Assembly: GCA_963756575.1 (NCBI GenBank)
Contig: CAVWOM010000006.1
Location: 62,001-126,000, forward strand
Direction of reading: 5' to 3'
DNA: 64,000 nt
Source: Palsa-504 sp963756575
GTDB taxonomy: Bacteria > Actinomycetota > Actinomycetes > Streptosporangiales > Streptosporangiaceae
The position numbers were made by a program, and so were the translations under genes. This document shows positions 51,226 to 59,492 of this stretch, piece after piece (position 1 is the stretch's first letter; each line of letters starts with the position of its first letter). The notes under the pieces were generated by a model. The model was not told the origin of the DNA, did no database searches, and worked only from the letters and a program-made list of their open reading frames with translations.

Positions 51226-51399
51226 TCAGGCGAGCGCCACGATGATGACGATGATCGCGATCACCACGACGACCCCGGCAATCAGCACGGCGGGAGACAC
51301 CGACGAGCGCCGTGCTGGCACGGTTTCTTCCTCGCCGCGCTCAACGAAGGCACGGAACCGACCGGTGTTCGCGCTCGGATCTTGCTGAAACTCCGACAT
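51226..51399 (-). CDS. 57-residue single-helix membrane protein
   Basis: ATG 51399 opens 57 codons ending at TGA 51228-51226. The N-terminal part is hydrophilic (MSEFQQDPSANTGRFRAFVE, then RGEEETVPARR) and residues 36-57 form one very hydrophobic helix (VLIAGVVVVIAIIVIIVALA). TAAGG lies 8 bases before the start. The codon use is as G/C-rich at third positions as in its neighbours. It lies between the SDR and Lrp genes on the minus strand. No family was recognised; DUF-type short tail-anchored proteins of this form are common in actinobacteria. Confidence 0.65.
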   Translation of the reverse strand: MSEFQQDPSANTGRFRAFVERGEEETVPARRSSVSPAVLIAGVVVVIAIIVIIVALA

Positions 51400-51452
51400 G
51401 TGCACGACCTTAGCTGGTCAGGGACCGCTTCAAGGTCCGATTCGGTGCAACT

Positions 51453-51905
51453 TCAGCGCAATGGGGCCAGCGCGTCCGCCCGGTCGACCAGCCGTGAGAG
51501 CACGATCACGCTCTTGGTCCTGACCACGAACGGCTCGGCGCGGATGCGCTCCATCACGTCCTCGAAGTGCCGGACGTCCGCGGCCCGGATGTGCACCAGG
51601 GCGTCGGCCTCCCCGGTGACCGTGCACGCGTCCACCACCTCGGGGTACCGCCGGACCGCGGCGCCGATCTCGTCCGGTGAGGTGCGGCCGCCGCAGAACA
51701 GCTCCACGTATCCCTCGGTCGTCCAGCCCATGGCCACCGGGTCCACCCGGGCGGAGAAGCCAGTGATCGCGCCCGCGGCCCGGAGCCGGTCCACCCGCCG
51801 CTTGACCGCGGGCGCGGACAGGCCGACCTCGCCGCCGATGAGGGCGTAGCTGGCCCGGGCGTCCCTGATCAGGAAGGCCACGATGCGGGCGTCGATGTCA
51901 TCCAC
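51453..51905 (-). CDS. Lrp/AsnC-family transcriptional regulator
   Basis: The 150-aa protein has an N-terminal helix-turn-helix (IDARIVAFLIRDARASYALIGGEVGLSAPAVKRRVDRLRAAGAITGFSARVDP) and a C-terminal RAM/ligand domain (YVELFCGGRTSPDEIGAAVRRYPEVVDACTVTGEADALVHIRA). GTG 51905 is the start. Lrp-type regulators respond to amino acids. The small membrane protein downstream (53 bases) may be co-transcribed; the real targets are unknown. Confidence 0.92.
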   Translation of the reverse strand: MDDIDARIVAFLIRDARASYALIGGEVGLSAPAVKRRVDRLRAAGAITGFSARVDPVAMGWTTEGYVELFCGGRTSPDEIGAAVRRYPEVVDACTVTGEADALVHIRAADVRHFEDVMERIRAEPFVVRTKSVIVLSRLVDRADALAPLR

Positions 51906-51975
51906 GGGCGCCGGCCGTGGCGGCGGCGGGCGGGGCGTACACGCAGCGCATCGTACCTGGTTCCGGGCAGCAAGA

Positions 51976-52006
51976 GAGGCTCGGCGTCCCGCTTGCGCCG
52001 AGCCTC
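51976..52006 (-). terminator. Strong hairpin after the AbiEi/DUF559 gene
   Basis: A perfect 11-bp stem GAGGCTCGGCG / CGCCGAGCCTC with a 9-base loop begins 1 base after the TAA of the 52008-53069 gene (minus strand) and is followed by TCTCTTG. It is a clear intrinsic-type terminator. Confidence 0.75.
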
Positions 52007-52007
52007 A

Positions 52008-53069
52008 TTAGGTGAGACGCGAAGCCTGCCGTTCCGGTTGACCCGATCGGGCGAAAACCCCGTAATCAGATCGCGGCGGGCCGATCGGGGTGGCAACGGG
52101 CATTCCGCTCACGGGAAACCCGGCCAGGGGGCAGCCCGCCGAGCACGGCCGGGGCCGGCCCCGCCAGCCGCGCCGCCGCAGGATCTTGGCCTGCAGCAGG
52201 GCGGTCTCGCACGGGTGGCCGTAGACGTCCCGCCAGCCGTAGCGGGCCGTCTCGACGCCGCGGGCGCGCGCCTGGTTGTCACGACGGGAGTCACGCCAGC
52301 GCTCCTCGTCGGGATGCGCCAGCCGCCCGTCGAGTTCAACCGCGAGCCCGTAATCCTCGTAGTAGATGTCCCGGTAGGCGGTCCGGCCGCCGATCACGAC
52401 CCTGACCTGGTGCCGGGATCGCGGCAGGCCGTGCGCCCGCTCGACGTCACGCAGGTAGCGGTATTCGAGCACGGAATGGATCCCGTCCCCGGCGGCCGCG
52501 AGAACGTCGTGCAGCGCGGCGCGCCAGCGCATTTTCTTGCGGCGCTTCAGTACTTCGGTGAGTCTTTCCTCGGTCGTGAGGTGACGGGCCACGGCTCGGG
52601 TGATCCACGCGCAGGCGTCGTCGAAGGTCTCGGCCAGTTCGGTCAGGTCGAATACGGTCTCCTCGAGATTCGTCCGGGGCGGTTCGCGGGCGGGCTGAGC
52701 GGCTTCGGCTATGCGGCCGGAAATACGCAGGACGATGCCGCGTGTCGTGACCCGCCGCGTCGAGGGAATCGTCACGAAGACCGACTCGGCCGGATGATCG
52801 AGGAGCCCGTGCAGCTCAGCCGCGGTGAGATGGCTGAGTACCGCGCCCGGCCCGGCTCGGAGAAGCGCGGCCCACAGCCACGTCTCGCGCGGCGGCAGCC
52901 CGGTGAAGACCGCATACACGCCCCGGTAGAGCTGCTGCCAGCGGCCGCGTTTGAGGCGGGTTGCGATCACCTTGCTGGTTAGGCCGGCATTGAGTAGTTG
53001 CCTTCGCGAAACTGCACCTGATTGCCATTGTGCTATTGGGGCTACTGAGTCAGGAATGTCGTACTTCAT
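52008..53069 (-). CDS. AbiEi-antitoxin-like HTH protein with DUF559 (PD-(D/E)XK-like) C-terminus
   Basis: The 353-aa protein combines an N-terminal AbiEi-type winged helix (AVSRRQLLNAGLTSKVIATRLKRGRWQQLYRGVYAV, SHLTAAELHGLL) with a C-terminal DUF559/Vsr-like nuclease core (RDIYYEDYGLAVELDGRLAH, RDNQARARGVETARYGWRDVYGHPC), where Asp/Glu residues match the PD-(D/E)XK pattern. These proteins are frequent in actinobacteria and usually lack a linked AbiEii toxin, as here. Its role (defence, repair or housekeeping) is unknown. A 55-bp palindromic repeat lies 33 bases upstream and a terminator follows. Confidence 0.8.
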   Translation of the reverse strand: MKYDIPDSVAPIAQWQSGAVSRRQLLNAGLTSKVIATRLKRGRWQQLYRGVYAVFTGLPPRETWLWAALLRAGPGAVLSHLTAAELHGLLDHPAESVFVTIPSTRRVTTRGIVLRISGRIAEAAQPAREPPRTNLEETVFDLTELAETFDDACAWITRAVARHLTTEERLTEVLKRRKKMRWRAALHDVLAAAGDGIHSVLEYRYLRDVERAHGLPRSRHQVRVVIGGRTAYRDIYYEDYGLAVELDGRLAHPDEERWRDSRRDNQARARGVETARYGWRDVYGHPCETALLQAKILRRRGWRGRPRPCSAGCPLAGFPVSGMPVATPIGPPRSDYGVFARSGQPERQASRLT

Positions 53070-53101
53070 CGTGCCATTGTTAGCCGCAGCACTGACATTT
53101 C

Positions 53102-53156
53102 CATGATCGCGAAAGGTTTTACCCCCGAAAAGGGTATAAAACTCTTCGCGATCATG
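53102..53156. repeat. 55-bp palindromic element, copy 2
   Basis: CATGATCGCGAAAGGTTTTACCC, a 7-base loop and GGGTATAAAACTC-TTCGCGATCATG form the same long hairpin as 20378-20432, with six base differences. It sits between divergent genes (AbiEi/DUF559 and MMPL), so it cannot be just a terminator. Confidence 0.85.
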
Positions 53157-53290
53157 AAAGGGCTCGAGCTGTGTACTGCGGGGGGAGTAGGGGCGGGGAG
53201 TAGGCGGGGCGGGGAAGTGACTTCGGTGGGGGGACGCGGGGGCGGGGGCGGGGCGGGAGCCTGGGAGGGCTGATTCGGACTTCTCGGGAG

Positions 53291-55471
53291 ATGGTCATGT
53301 CATTGCTTGGGCGGATAGGCAGCGGGTGCTACCGGCATCGCTGGATTACCGTGCTGGTCTGGGTCGCCGGGGTGGCGGCGCTGATCACGCTGTGGACGCG
53401 GTTCGGGGCCGCGGCGCAGGACGACTTCACCGGCAGCGACCCGGGGCAGGCGGTGCTGAACCAGCACTTCGCCCGGCAGTCGGGTGACACGCTGACGCTG
53501 GCCATCCGGGCGCAGGGCAAGGTCACCGACCCGGCGGTGCGGGACCAGGTCACCGCGGCGCTCGCGCCGTTCCGGGCCGCGCCGCACGTCACCGGGGTGG
53601 ACGATCCGTACACGACGCCGGGGCACCTGGCCGCGGACGGGCACATCGCCTACGCCACCATCCAGTTCGACGTCACCGGGGCGCACATCCCCGGCAGCGA
53701 GGCCACCACGCTGATGCACGACGCGACCGCGGCCAGCAAGGACGGCGTGACGTTCAGCCTGGGCGGCGACGTGGTGGACCTGGCCGAGACGCCCTACGGC
53801 GGCGCCTCCAACGGGATCGGCGTGGGGGCGGCCGCGATCGTGCTGCTGATCGCGTTCGGCTCGCTGCTGGCGATGGGCCTGCCGATCGCGACCGCGCTGA
53901 TGGGCATCGGGTCGGGGCTCGCGCTGATCGCGCTGCTCGGGCACATCGTCCCGGCGCCGTCCTTCTCCCCCATCGTCGCGGCCCTGATCGGCCTGGGCGT
54001 CGGGGTGGACTACGCGCTGTTCATCGTGACCCGGTTCCGGACGGAGCTACACACCGGAACGCAGCCCGGTGACGCGCTGGTCACCACGATGCGGACCGCG
54101 GGGCGGTCCGTGCTGACCGCGGGGACCACGGTGGTGATCGGGATGCTGGGGCTGCTGGTGCTGCGCCAGGCCCTGCTGAACGGCGTCGCCATCGCGGCCG
54201 CGGCCACCGTGGCCATGACCGTGCTGGCCTCGCTCACGCTGCTGCCCGCGCTGCTCGGATTCACCGGCACCCGGCTGGCCCGTCCGTCGCGCCTGAACAG
54301 CTTCCTCGGGGGCAAGCTGTTCGGCGGGACCGGGGCGGAGAACGAGGGTCGTTCGGGAAAAAAGCATGCGGCCGAGCGATGGGCAGGCGTGGTCCAGCGG
54401 CACCGGGTGATCGCGGCCCTGGCCTCGGTCGCGGTCATCCTCATCCTGGCGGCGCCCGCGCTGGCCATCAAGCTGTCCATGCCGGATGAGTCGGCGCAGG
54501 CCCGGGGGACGATGGGGTACGCCAGCTACGCCGCCATGGCGCAGGGGTTCGGGCCCGGGTTCGACGCGCCGCTCATCGTGGCGGCCAAGGTCACGCCGGC
54601 GGACGGACCCAAGCTGAAGGCGCTGCACACGGCGATCGAGGGAACCAAGGGGATCGTGGCGGTGACGCCGCCGGTCACCAGCCGGGACGGGCAGGCCGCC
54701 CTGATGATCGCCTATCCGTCCACCGGCGCGCAGGACCCGGCGACCGACGCGCTGGTCAACCGGCTGGACGACACCGTGCTGGCGAAGGCGGGCTTCACCG
54801 CCTACCTGACCGGGCCGAACGCCGGGAACGTGGCGTTCGCCAACCTGATCGGCTCGCGGCTGCCGTGGCTCATCGGCGTGGTCGTCGCGCTGTCGATGGC
54901 GCTGCTGCTGACGGTGTTCCGCTCGGTGGTCATCGCGGTCAAGGCGGCGCTGATGAACCTGCTGTCGGTCTGCGCCGCCTACGGGGTGCTGGTCGCGGTG
55001 ACGCAGTGGGGCTGGCTCGGGCACGTATTCGGTTTCCCGGAAAAGATGCCCGTCACGACCTGGGTGCCGGTGTTCCTGTTCGTGATCTTGTTCGGGTTGT
55101 CCATGGACTACGAGGTGTTCCTGCTGTCGCGGATCCGCGAAGAGTACAGCCGGCTCGGCGACAACAGCCTGGCCGTGGCGCGCGGACTGGCCGCCACCGC
55201 CCGGGTGATCACGGCCGCCGCGGCGATCATGGTGGTGGTGTTCCTGTCCTTCGATCTCACCCCGGACGTCTCGGTCAAGCAGATCGGCCTCGGGCTGGCC
55301 GCGGCGGTCCTGGTCGATGCCACCGTGGTGCGGCTGGTGCTGGTCCCGGCGGTGATGGAGCTGCTGGGCAAGGCCAACTGGTGGCTGCCGGGCTGGCTGG
55401 CCCGGCTGCTGCCCGCCGAGCGGCCGGCCGAGGTGAGCAAGCCGGCGCCTGAGCCGGCCGAGATCCACTGA
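53291..55471 (+). CDS. MMPL-family RND-type transporter
   Basis: The 726-aa protein has the two-half MMPL layout: TM1 (about residues 17-37), external domain 1, five helices with the Asp-containing motif LIGLGVGVDYALFIVTRFR, an internal linker, external domain 2, and five more helices with FGLSMDYEVFLLSRIREEY. The paired GVDY/SMDY elements are the proton-relay positions of the family. Such proteins export lipids or drugs. ATG 53291 is the start (ATG 53297 possible). No dedicated regulator is adjacent. Confidence 0.93.
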   Translation: MVMSLLGRIGSGCYRHRWITVLVWVAGVAALITLWTRFGAAAQDDFTGSDPGQAVLNQHFARQSGDTLTLAIRAQGKVTDPAVRDQVTAALAPFRAAPHVTGVDDPYTTPGHLAADGHIAYATIQFDVTGAHIPGSEATTLMHDATAASKDGVTFSLGGDVVDLAETPYGGASNGIGVGAAAIVLLIAFGSLLAMGLPIATALMGIGSGLALIALLGHIVPAPSFSPIVAALIGLGVGVDYALFIVTRFRTELHTGTQPGDALVTTMRTAGRSVLTAGTTVVIGMLGLLVLRQALLNGVAIAAAATVAMTVLASLTLLPALLGFTGTRLARPSRLNSFLGGKLFGGTGAENEGRSGKKHAAERWAGVVQRHRVIAALASVAVILILAAPALAIKLSMPDESAQARGTMGYASYAAMAQGFGPGFDAPLIVAAKVTPADGPKLKALHTAIEGTKGIVAVTPPVTSRDGQAALMIAYPSTGAQDPATDALVNRLDDTVLAKAGFTAYLTGPNAGNVAFANLIGSRLPWLIGVVVALSMALLLTVFRSVVIAVKAALMNLLSVCAAYGVLVAVTQWGWLGHVFGFPEKMPVTTWVPVFLFVILFGLSMDYEVFLLSRIREEYSRLGDNSLAVARGLAATARVITAAAAIMVVVFLSFDLTPDVSVKQIGLGLAAAVLVDATVVRLVLVPAVMELLGKANWWLPGWLARLLPAERPAEVSKPAPEPAEIH

Positions 55472-55564
55472 GCCGGCCGAGGTCCGCTGAGGCACCGAAC
55501 GACCCCGGTTCTCGCCCCTGTTATCGTGCCAGAGCCGGGGTTGGTTTTCCGAGAGGAGTGCGTC

Positions 55565-56584
55565 ATGCCTGATGTCGAAGGCGACATCGTGCGCGGGCTG
55601 TTCGGGCCCGACGTCACGTTCCTGGGGGTGCCCCGGGTCGAGATCGACGCGCTCGACGGGTACGACGTGGTGATCCTCGGCGCGCCGTTCGACGGGGGGA
55701 CCTCGCACCGGCCGGGCACCAGGTTCGGCCCGCAGGCGATCAGGAGCACCGATTACCTGCCGCACGACGGGTCCCGGCCGCACCTCGCGCTGGGGGTGGA
55801 CCCGCTGGCCGAGTTCCGCATCGGCGACGCCGGCGACGTGGTCATGCCGCCGGGCGAGATCGAGAAGTCGCTGCAGCGCCTCGAGGACGCGGTCCGCAAG
55901 ATCGCCGAGGCCGGCGCGATCCCGGTGATCCTGGGCGGCGACCACACCGTCACCTACCCCGATGCGACCGGGGTGGCCCGGCACGTGGGCTGGGGCAGGG
56001 TGTCGCTCATCCACTTCGACGCGCACGCGGACACCGGCGACACCCAGTTCGGCTCGCTGTACGGGCACGGCACGCCGATGCGGCGGCTGATCGACTCCGG
56101 CGCGGTCCGCGGCGACCGGTTCCTGCAGATCGGGCTGCGCGGCTACTGGCCCGAGCCGGAGACGCTGGCCTGGATGGCCGGGCAGCGGATGCGCTCGTTC
56201 GAGATGAGCGAGATCGTCTCGCGCGGGCTCGACGAGTGCCTGACCGAGGCGTTCGACATCGCGGTCGACGAATGCGACGGGGTCTTCCTGTCGGTCGACG
56301 TGGACGTGGTCGACCCGGGGATGGCCCCGGGCACCGGGACGCCGGAGCCCGGCGGGCTGACCGGACGGCAGCTGCTGGACGCGGTGCGGCGGATCGCGAT
56401 GTCGGTGCCGCTGGCCGGGATCGACGTGGTGGAGGTGTCGCCGCCGTACGACCACGCCGAGGTGACCGCGTTCCTGGGCAACCGGGTGGTGCTCGAGGCG
56501 CTGTCCGGGATGGCCTGGCGGCGGCGGCGGCTGGCCGGCGAGGAGGTCCGGCAGCCGGATTCGCCGTTGCTCGAAGGGCGCTGA
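55565..56584 (+). CDS. Agmatinase-like ureohydrolase
   Basis: The 339-aa binuclear manganese enzyme of the arginase/agmatinase family has GAPFDGGTSHRPGTRFGPQAIR, VILGGDHTVTYP, LIHFDAHADTGDT, and SVDVDVVDPGMAPGTGTPEPGGLTGRQ, with all metal-ligand His/Asp residues in place. It hydrolyses a guanidino compound (agmatine, guanidinobutyrate or similar) to urea plus amine; the exact substrate cannot be read. ATG 55565 with GAGAGGAG upstream is the start. A Nudix gene overlaps its stop (TGATG), and a LysR gene follows. Confidence 0.92.
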   Translation: MPDVEGDIVRGLFGPDVTFLGVPRVEIDALDGYDVVILGAPFDGGTSHRPGTRFGPQAIRSTDYLPHDGSRPHLALGVDPLAEFRIGDAGDVVMPPGEIEKSLQRLEDAVRKIAEAGAIPVILGGDHTVTYPDATGVARHVGWGRVSLIHFDAHADTGDTQFGSLYGHGTPMRRLIDSGAVRGDRFLQIGLRGYWPEPETLAWMAGQRMRSFEMSEIVSRGLDECLTEAFDIAVDECDGVFLSVDVDVVDPGMAPGTGTPEPGGLTGRQLLDAVRRIAMSVPLAGIDVVEVSPPYDHAEVTAFLGNRVVLEALSGMAWRRRRLAGEEVRQPDSPLLEGR

Positions 56585-57039
56585 TGGCCCGGTTCTTCAC
56601 CGATGCCCAAGGCAATCGCCACTGGGGTGAGTACGGGGCGGCCGGGCTGCTGGCGTACCACGTCGCCGGCGGTGAGGTCTGGTACCTGCTGCAGAGGCGG
56701 TCGCAGTACACGCACGGCGGCGGGACCTGGAGCATTCCCGGCGGCGCGCTCAGGCGCGGGGAGAGCCCGGCCGAGGGCGCCTGCCGGGAGACGGCCGAGG
56801 AACTCGGCGCCCTGCCGCCGGACCTGGAGTACACCGCCACCGTGATCACCGACTTCGGCGGCTGGCGGTACCACACCCTGCTGTACCGGTCCCCCGGGCG
56901 GTTCACCGCGGCCGGCAACTGGGAGGCCGCCGAGCACCGCTGGGTAACCGCCGCCGAGGCGGCTGACCTGCCGCTTCACCCCGGCTTCGCGGCCGCGTTC
57001 CCGCAGGCCAGGGCGATCGCGGAAAAACCGTCCGGATGA
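56584..57039 (+). CDS. Nudix hydrolase
   Basis: The 151-aa protein has an intact Nudix box, GALRRGESPAEGACRETAEELGAL (pattern G-x5-E-x7-REUxEExGU), within the expected strand context (WYLLQRRSQYTHGGGTWSIPGGAL). It hydrolyses a nucleoside-diphosphate derivative; substrate unknown. ATG 56584 overlaps the agmatinase stop, so it is translationally coupled to it. Confidence 0.92.
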   Translation: MARFFTDAQGNRHWGEYGAAGLLAYHVAGGEVWYLLQRRSQYTHGGGTWSIPGGALRRGESPAEGACRETAEELGALPPDLEYTATVITDFGGWRYHTLLYRSPGRFTAAGNWEAAEHRWVTAAEAADLPLHPGFAAAFPQARAIAEKPSG

Positions 57040-57046
57040 GCCCCAC

Positions 57047-57085
57047 CTGGGCGGATTAGTACTGACTTCGCACTCTGGGCGGATT
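57047..57085. promoter_or_regulatory. Direct repeat CTGGGCGGATT upstream of lysR
   Basis: Two perfect 11-bp copies at 57047-57057 and 57075-57085, 28 bases apart, lie between the Nudix stop and the lysR ATG. They may be regulator contact sites or promoter duplication; no family is assigned. Confidence 0.35.
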
Positions 57086-57110
57086 GATCAGCACGATCTA
57101 TAGTCGGTGC

Positions 57111-58088
57111 ATGCTGGACGTGACCAGGCTGCGCGTGCTGGTCGCGGTGGCCCGGTACGGTTCGGTCACCGCCGCGGCGCGGGCCCTCAACTATGCCCAG
57201 CCGTCCGTGAGCCACCACCTGGCCCGGCTGGAAGCCGAGACCGGCACCAAGCTGATCCAGCGGGCGGGCCGCGGCATCAGGCTCACCGACGCCGGCCGGC
57301 TGCTGGCCGAGCGGGCCGCCGAGGTGATCGGCCGGCTCGACGCCGCCGAGAACGAGCTGGCGGCCTACACCGGCCTGCGCGCCGGGCGGCTCCGGCTGGC
57401 CGCCTTCCCCTCCGCGCTCGGCACCATCGTCCCGGCCGCGGCGGCGCTCCTGCGCGAGCAGCAGCCCGCCACCGACCTGCGGCTGACCGAGGCCGAACCG
57501 CCCGAGGCGCTGCGCATGCTGCGCGCCGGGTACGTGGACGTGGCGCTGGTGTTCCGGTACTCGGCCGAGACACCCGAGGACACCGACCCCGGCGAGGCGC
57601 AGGACAACGGCATCGACCAGACCGAAGGGCTGCGCGAGCGGCTCCTGCTCACCGAGCCGGTGCACCTGGTGACGTCGGCGCAGGGCTCGGCGGCGGACGC
57701 GGAGCCGCCGGCCGACCTGGCGGGCTACGCCCGGCACCGCTGGATCGCGGGCTGCGACCGGTGCCGGGCCCACCTGCTCCGGCAGTGCGCGCAGGCCGGG
57801 TTCACCCCGAAGATCGCCTTCACCACCGACGACTACATCGCCGTGCAGGCACTGGTGGCCGCCGACCTGGGCGTCTCCACCCTGCCCGCGCTGTGCCTGC
57901 GGGCCGCGCGCCATCCCGGGATCAGGACCGTTCCGCTGCCGGGCGCGCACCGGTACGTGCTCGCGGTGCGGTACGGCGACCCGCCCGACCCGCCCGCGGT
58001 GGACCTGCTCGTGGAGGCGCTGCGGACCGTGGCGGTCCCCCCGCCGCGCTCCGCCGGAGAATCCGCACAGGTCAAGCCGTCTGCGTGA
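57111..58088 (+). CDS. LysR-family transcriptional regulator
   Basis: The 325-aa protein has the LysR winged helix (MLDVTRLRVLVAVARYGSVTAAARALNYAQPSVSHHLARLEAETG) and an effector-binding domain (GRLRLAAFPSALGTIVPAAAALLRE, ALVAADLGVSTLPALCLRAA). A pair of CTGGGCGGATT direct repeats (57047-57057 and 57075-57085) lies in its upstream region. It follows the agmatinase-Nudix pair by 71 bases on the same strand and may control it. Confidence 0.93.
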   Translation: MLDVTRLRVLVAVARYGSVTAAARALNYAQPSVSHHLARLEAETGTKLIQRAGRGIRLTDAGRLLAERAAEVIGRLDAAENELAAYTGLRAGRLRLAAFPSALGTIVPAAAALLREQQPATDLRLTEAEPPEALRMLRAGYVDVALVFRYSAETPEDTDPGEAQDNGIDQTEGLRERLLLTEPVHLVTSAQGSAADAEPPADLAGYARHRWIAGCDRCRAHLLRQCAQAGFTPKIAFTTDDYIAVQALVAADLGVSTLPALCLRAARHPGIRTVPLPGAHRYVLAVRYGDPPDPPAVDLLVEALRTVAVPPPRSAGESAQVKPSA

Positions 58089-58282
58089 GCGTTCAAGCAT
58101 GCTGAACCGCAGGTCAGCCCGCACGCGACACAGCGAAACGCTTGCGCCGGCCGGCCCGAACCGGAATCGTATGCCATGTCCTGTTAGCGTGCGCGTCTGC
58201 GCAAATGCGTAAAAGAGAGATCGGCAGCGAAGTACGGGGACACTGATCCCCGCCCGGACGGACTCGCGAATCGGAGAAAACT

Positions 58283-58702
58283 ATGAGGGGCTTCAAGAAC
58301 TTCCTTATGCGCGGCGACGTGATCGTCGTCGCGGTCGGGCTCGTCGTAGCCCTCGCGTTCAGCGGTCTCATCATGGCGTTCACCAGCGACATCATCAACC
58401 CGCTTGTGCAGAGCTTCAGCGGGGGCAAGGTCGGCCTGGGCGTGGAGATCCGCCACGGCAACGCCAAGACGCTGCTGGACTTCGGCGCCCTCATCTCGGC
58501 GATCATCAACTTCGTGATCTTCATGGCCGTGGTCTACTTCATCATCGTCGTCCCCTACAAGATGATCCAGGCCCGGCGCGGCCAGGTGGTGTTCGGCGAC
58601 CCGGCCCCGGTCAAGACCTGCCCGGCCTGCCTGTCCAGCGACCTGCCGGCCGCCGCGTCCAAGTGCAGGTACTGCGGGACCGACCAGCCCGTTTCCCTCT
58701 AG
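58283..58702 (+). CDS. mscL: Large-conductance mechanosensitive channel MscL with zinc-ribbon tail
   Basis: The 139-aa protein has the MscL N-terminal amphipathic helix and TM1 (MRGFKNFLMRGDVIVVAVGLVVALAFSGLIMAF), an external loop and TM2 (ISAIINFVIFMAVVYFIIVVPYKMIQARR). Instead of the usual C-terminal helix bundle it ends in CPACLSSDLPAAASKCRYC, a four-Cys zinc-ribbon-like motif. MscL opens on membrane tension to release solutes during hypo-osmotic shock. GGAG lies before ATG 58283. Confidence 0.93.
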   Translation: MRGFKNFLMRGDVIVVAVGLVVALAFSGLIMAFTSDIINPLVQSFSGGKVGLGVEIRHGNAKTLLDFGALISAIINFVIFMAVVYFIIVVPYKMIQARRGQVVFGDPAPVKTCPACLSSDLPAAASKCRYCGTDQPVSL

Positions 58703-58730
58703 CCGAAGATCGCCGTCTAGGCTGCCCTGC

Positions 58731-59492
58731 ATGGCACAGGACAGGCCGGCGGCACTGGTCACCGGGTCGGCCAGCGGGATCGGGCGGGCCGCGGCGCTGC
58801 GGCTGGCCCGGGCCGGGTACGACGTGGCGATCAACTACAGCCGCTCCGAGGACGCCGCCCGGCAGACCCGGGCCGAGCTGGAGAAACTAGGCGGGCGGCA
58901 TCTGGCGCTGCGGGCCGACGTGAGCGACGACGACGCGGTGGCCGGGCTGGTCTCGGCCGTCGATGAGACGTTCGGGCGGCTGGACGCGCTGGTGAACAAC
59001 GCGGGCATGACCAGTTCGACCCCGCCGGACGACCTGGATGGCGTCGACCTGGCCGAATGGGACCGGGTGTTCGCGGTCAACGTCCGCGGCCTGTTCCAGG
59101 TGACGCGGGCCTGCGCCCCTCGGCTGCGGGCGGCGGGGGGCAGCGTGGTGAACGTGGCCTCGATCACCGGGCTGCGGCCGGGCCCGCAGCCGCTCGCCTA
59201 CGCGGCCAGCAAGGCGGCCGTGGTCAGCCTGACCCGGACCCTGTCCCGGGTGCTGGCCCCCGAGGTCCGGGTCAACGCGGTGGCGCCGGGCTGGATCGCC
59301 GGCGCGTGGATGCAGCGGACCCTGGGTGACAACTACGACCGGCTGATGGAGCGCCGCGCCACCTGGACGCCGATGCGGCGGAACGTCACCGAGGAAGACG
59401 TGGCCGAGACCATCTTCTCGCTGCTCACCGCCAACCCGTTCGTCACCGGCGAGACGATCGTGGTCGACGGCGGCTACGCGGCCACCACATGA
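58731..59492 (+). CDS. Short-chain dehydrogenase/reductase (FabG-like)
   Basis: The 253-aa protein has ALVTGSASGIGRAAALRLA, LVNNAGMTSS, NVRGLFQVTRAC, VNVASITGLRP (Ser), LAYAASKAAVVSLTRTL (Tyr, Lys), VNAVAPGWIAGAWM and ETIVVDGGYA: a classical NAD(P)-dependent SDR close to 3-oxoacyl-ACP reductases. The substrate is not defined. Its stop overlaps the start of the PHP-type hydrolase gene (ATGA), suggesting coupled function. Confidence 0.92.
   Translation: MAQDRPAALVTGSASGIGRAAALRLARAGYDVAINYSRSEDAARQTRAELEKLGGRHLALRADVSDDDAVAGLVSAVDETFGRLDALVNNAGMTSSTPPDDLDGVDLAEWDRVFAVNVRGLFQVTRACAPRLRAAGGSVVNVASITGLRPGPQPLAYAASKAAVVSLTRTLSRVLAPEVRVNAVAPGWIAGAWMQRTLGDNYDRLMERRATWTPMRRNVTEEDVAETIFSLLTANPFVTGETIVVDGGYAATT

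Noticed and set aside
52008..53069. Complete type IV toxin-antitoxin system
   Set aside because: Only the AbiEi-like component is present; neighbours are Lrp and MMPL genes, not AbiEii.
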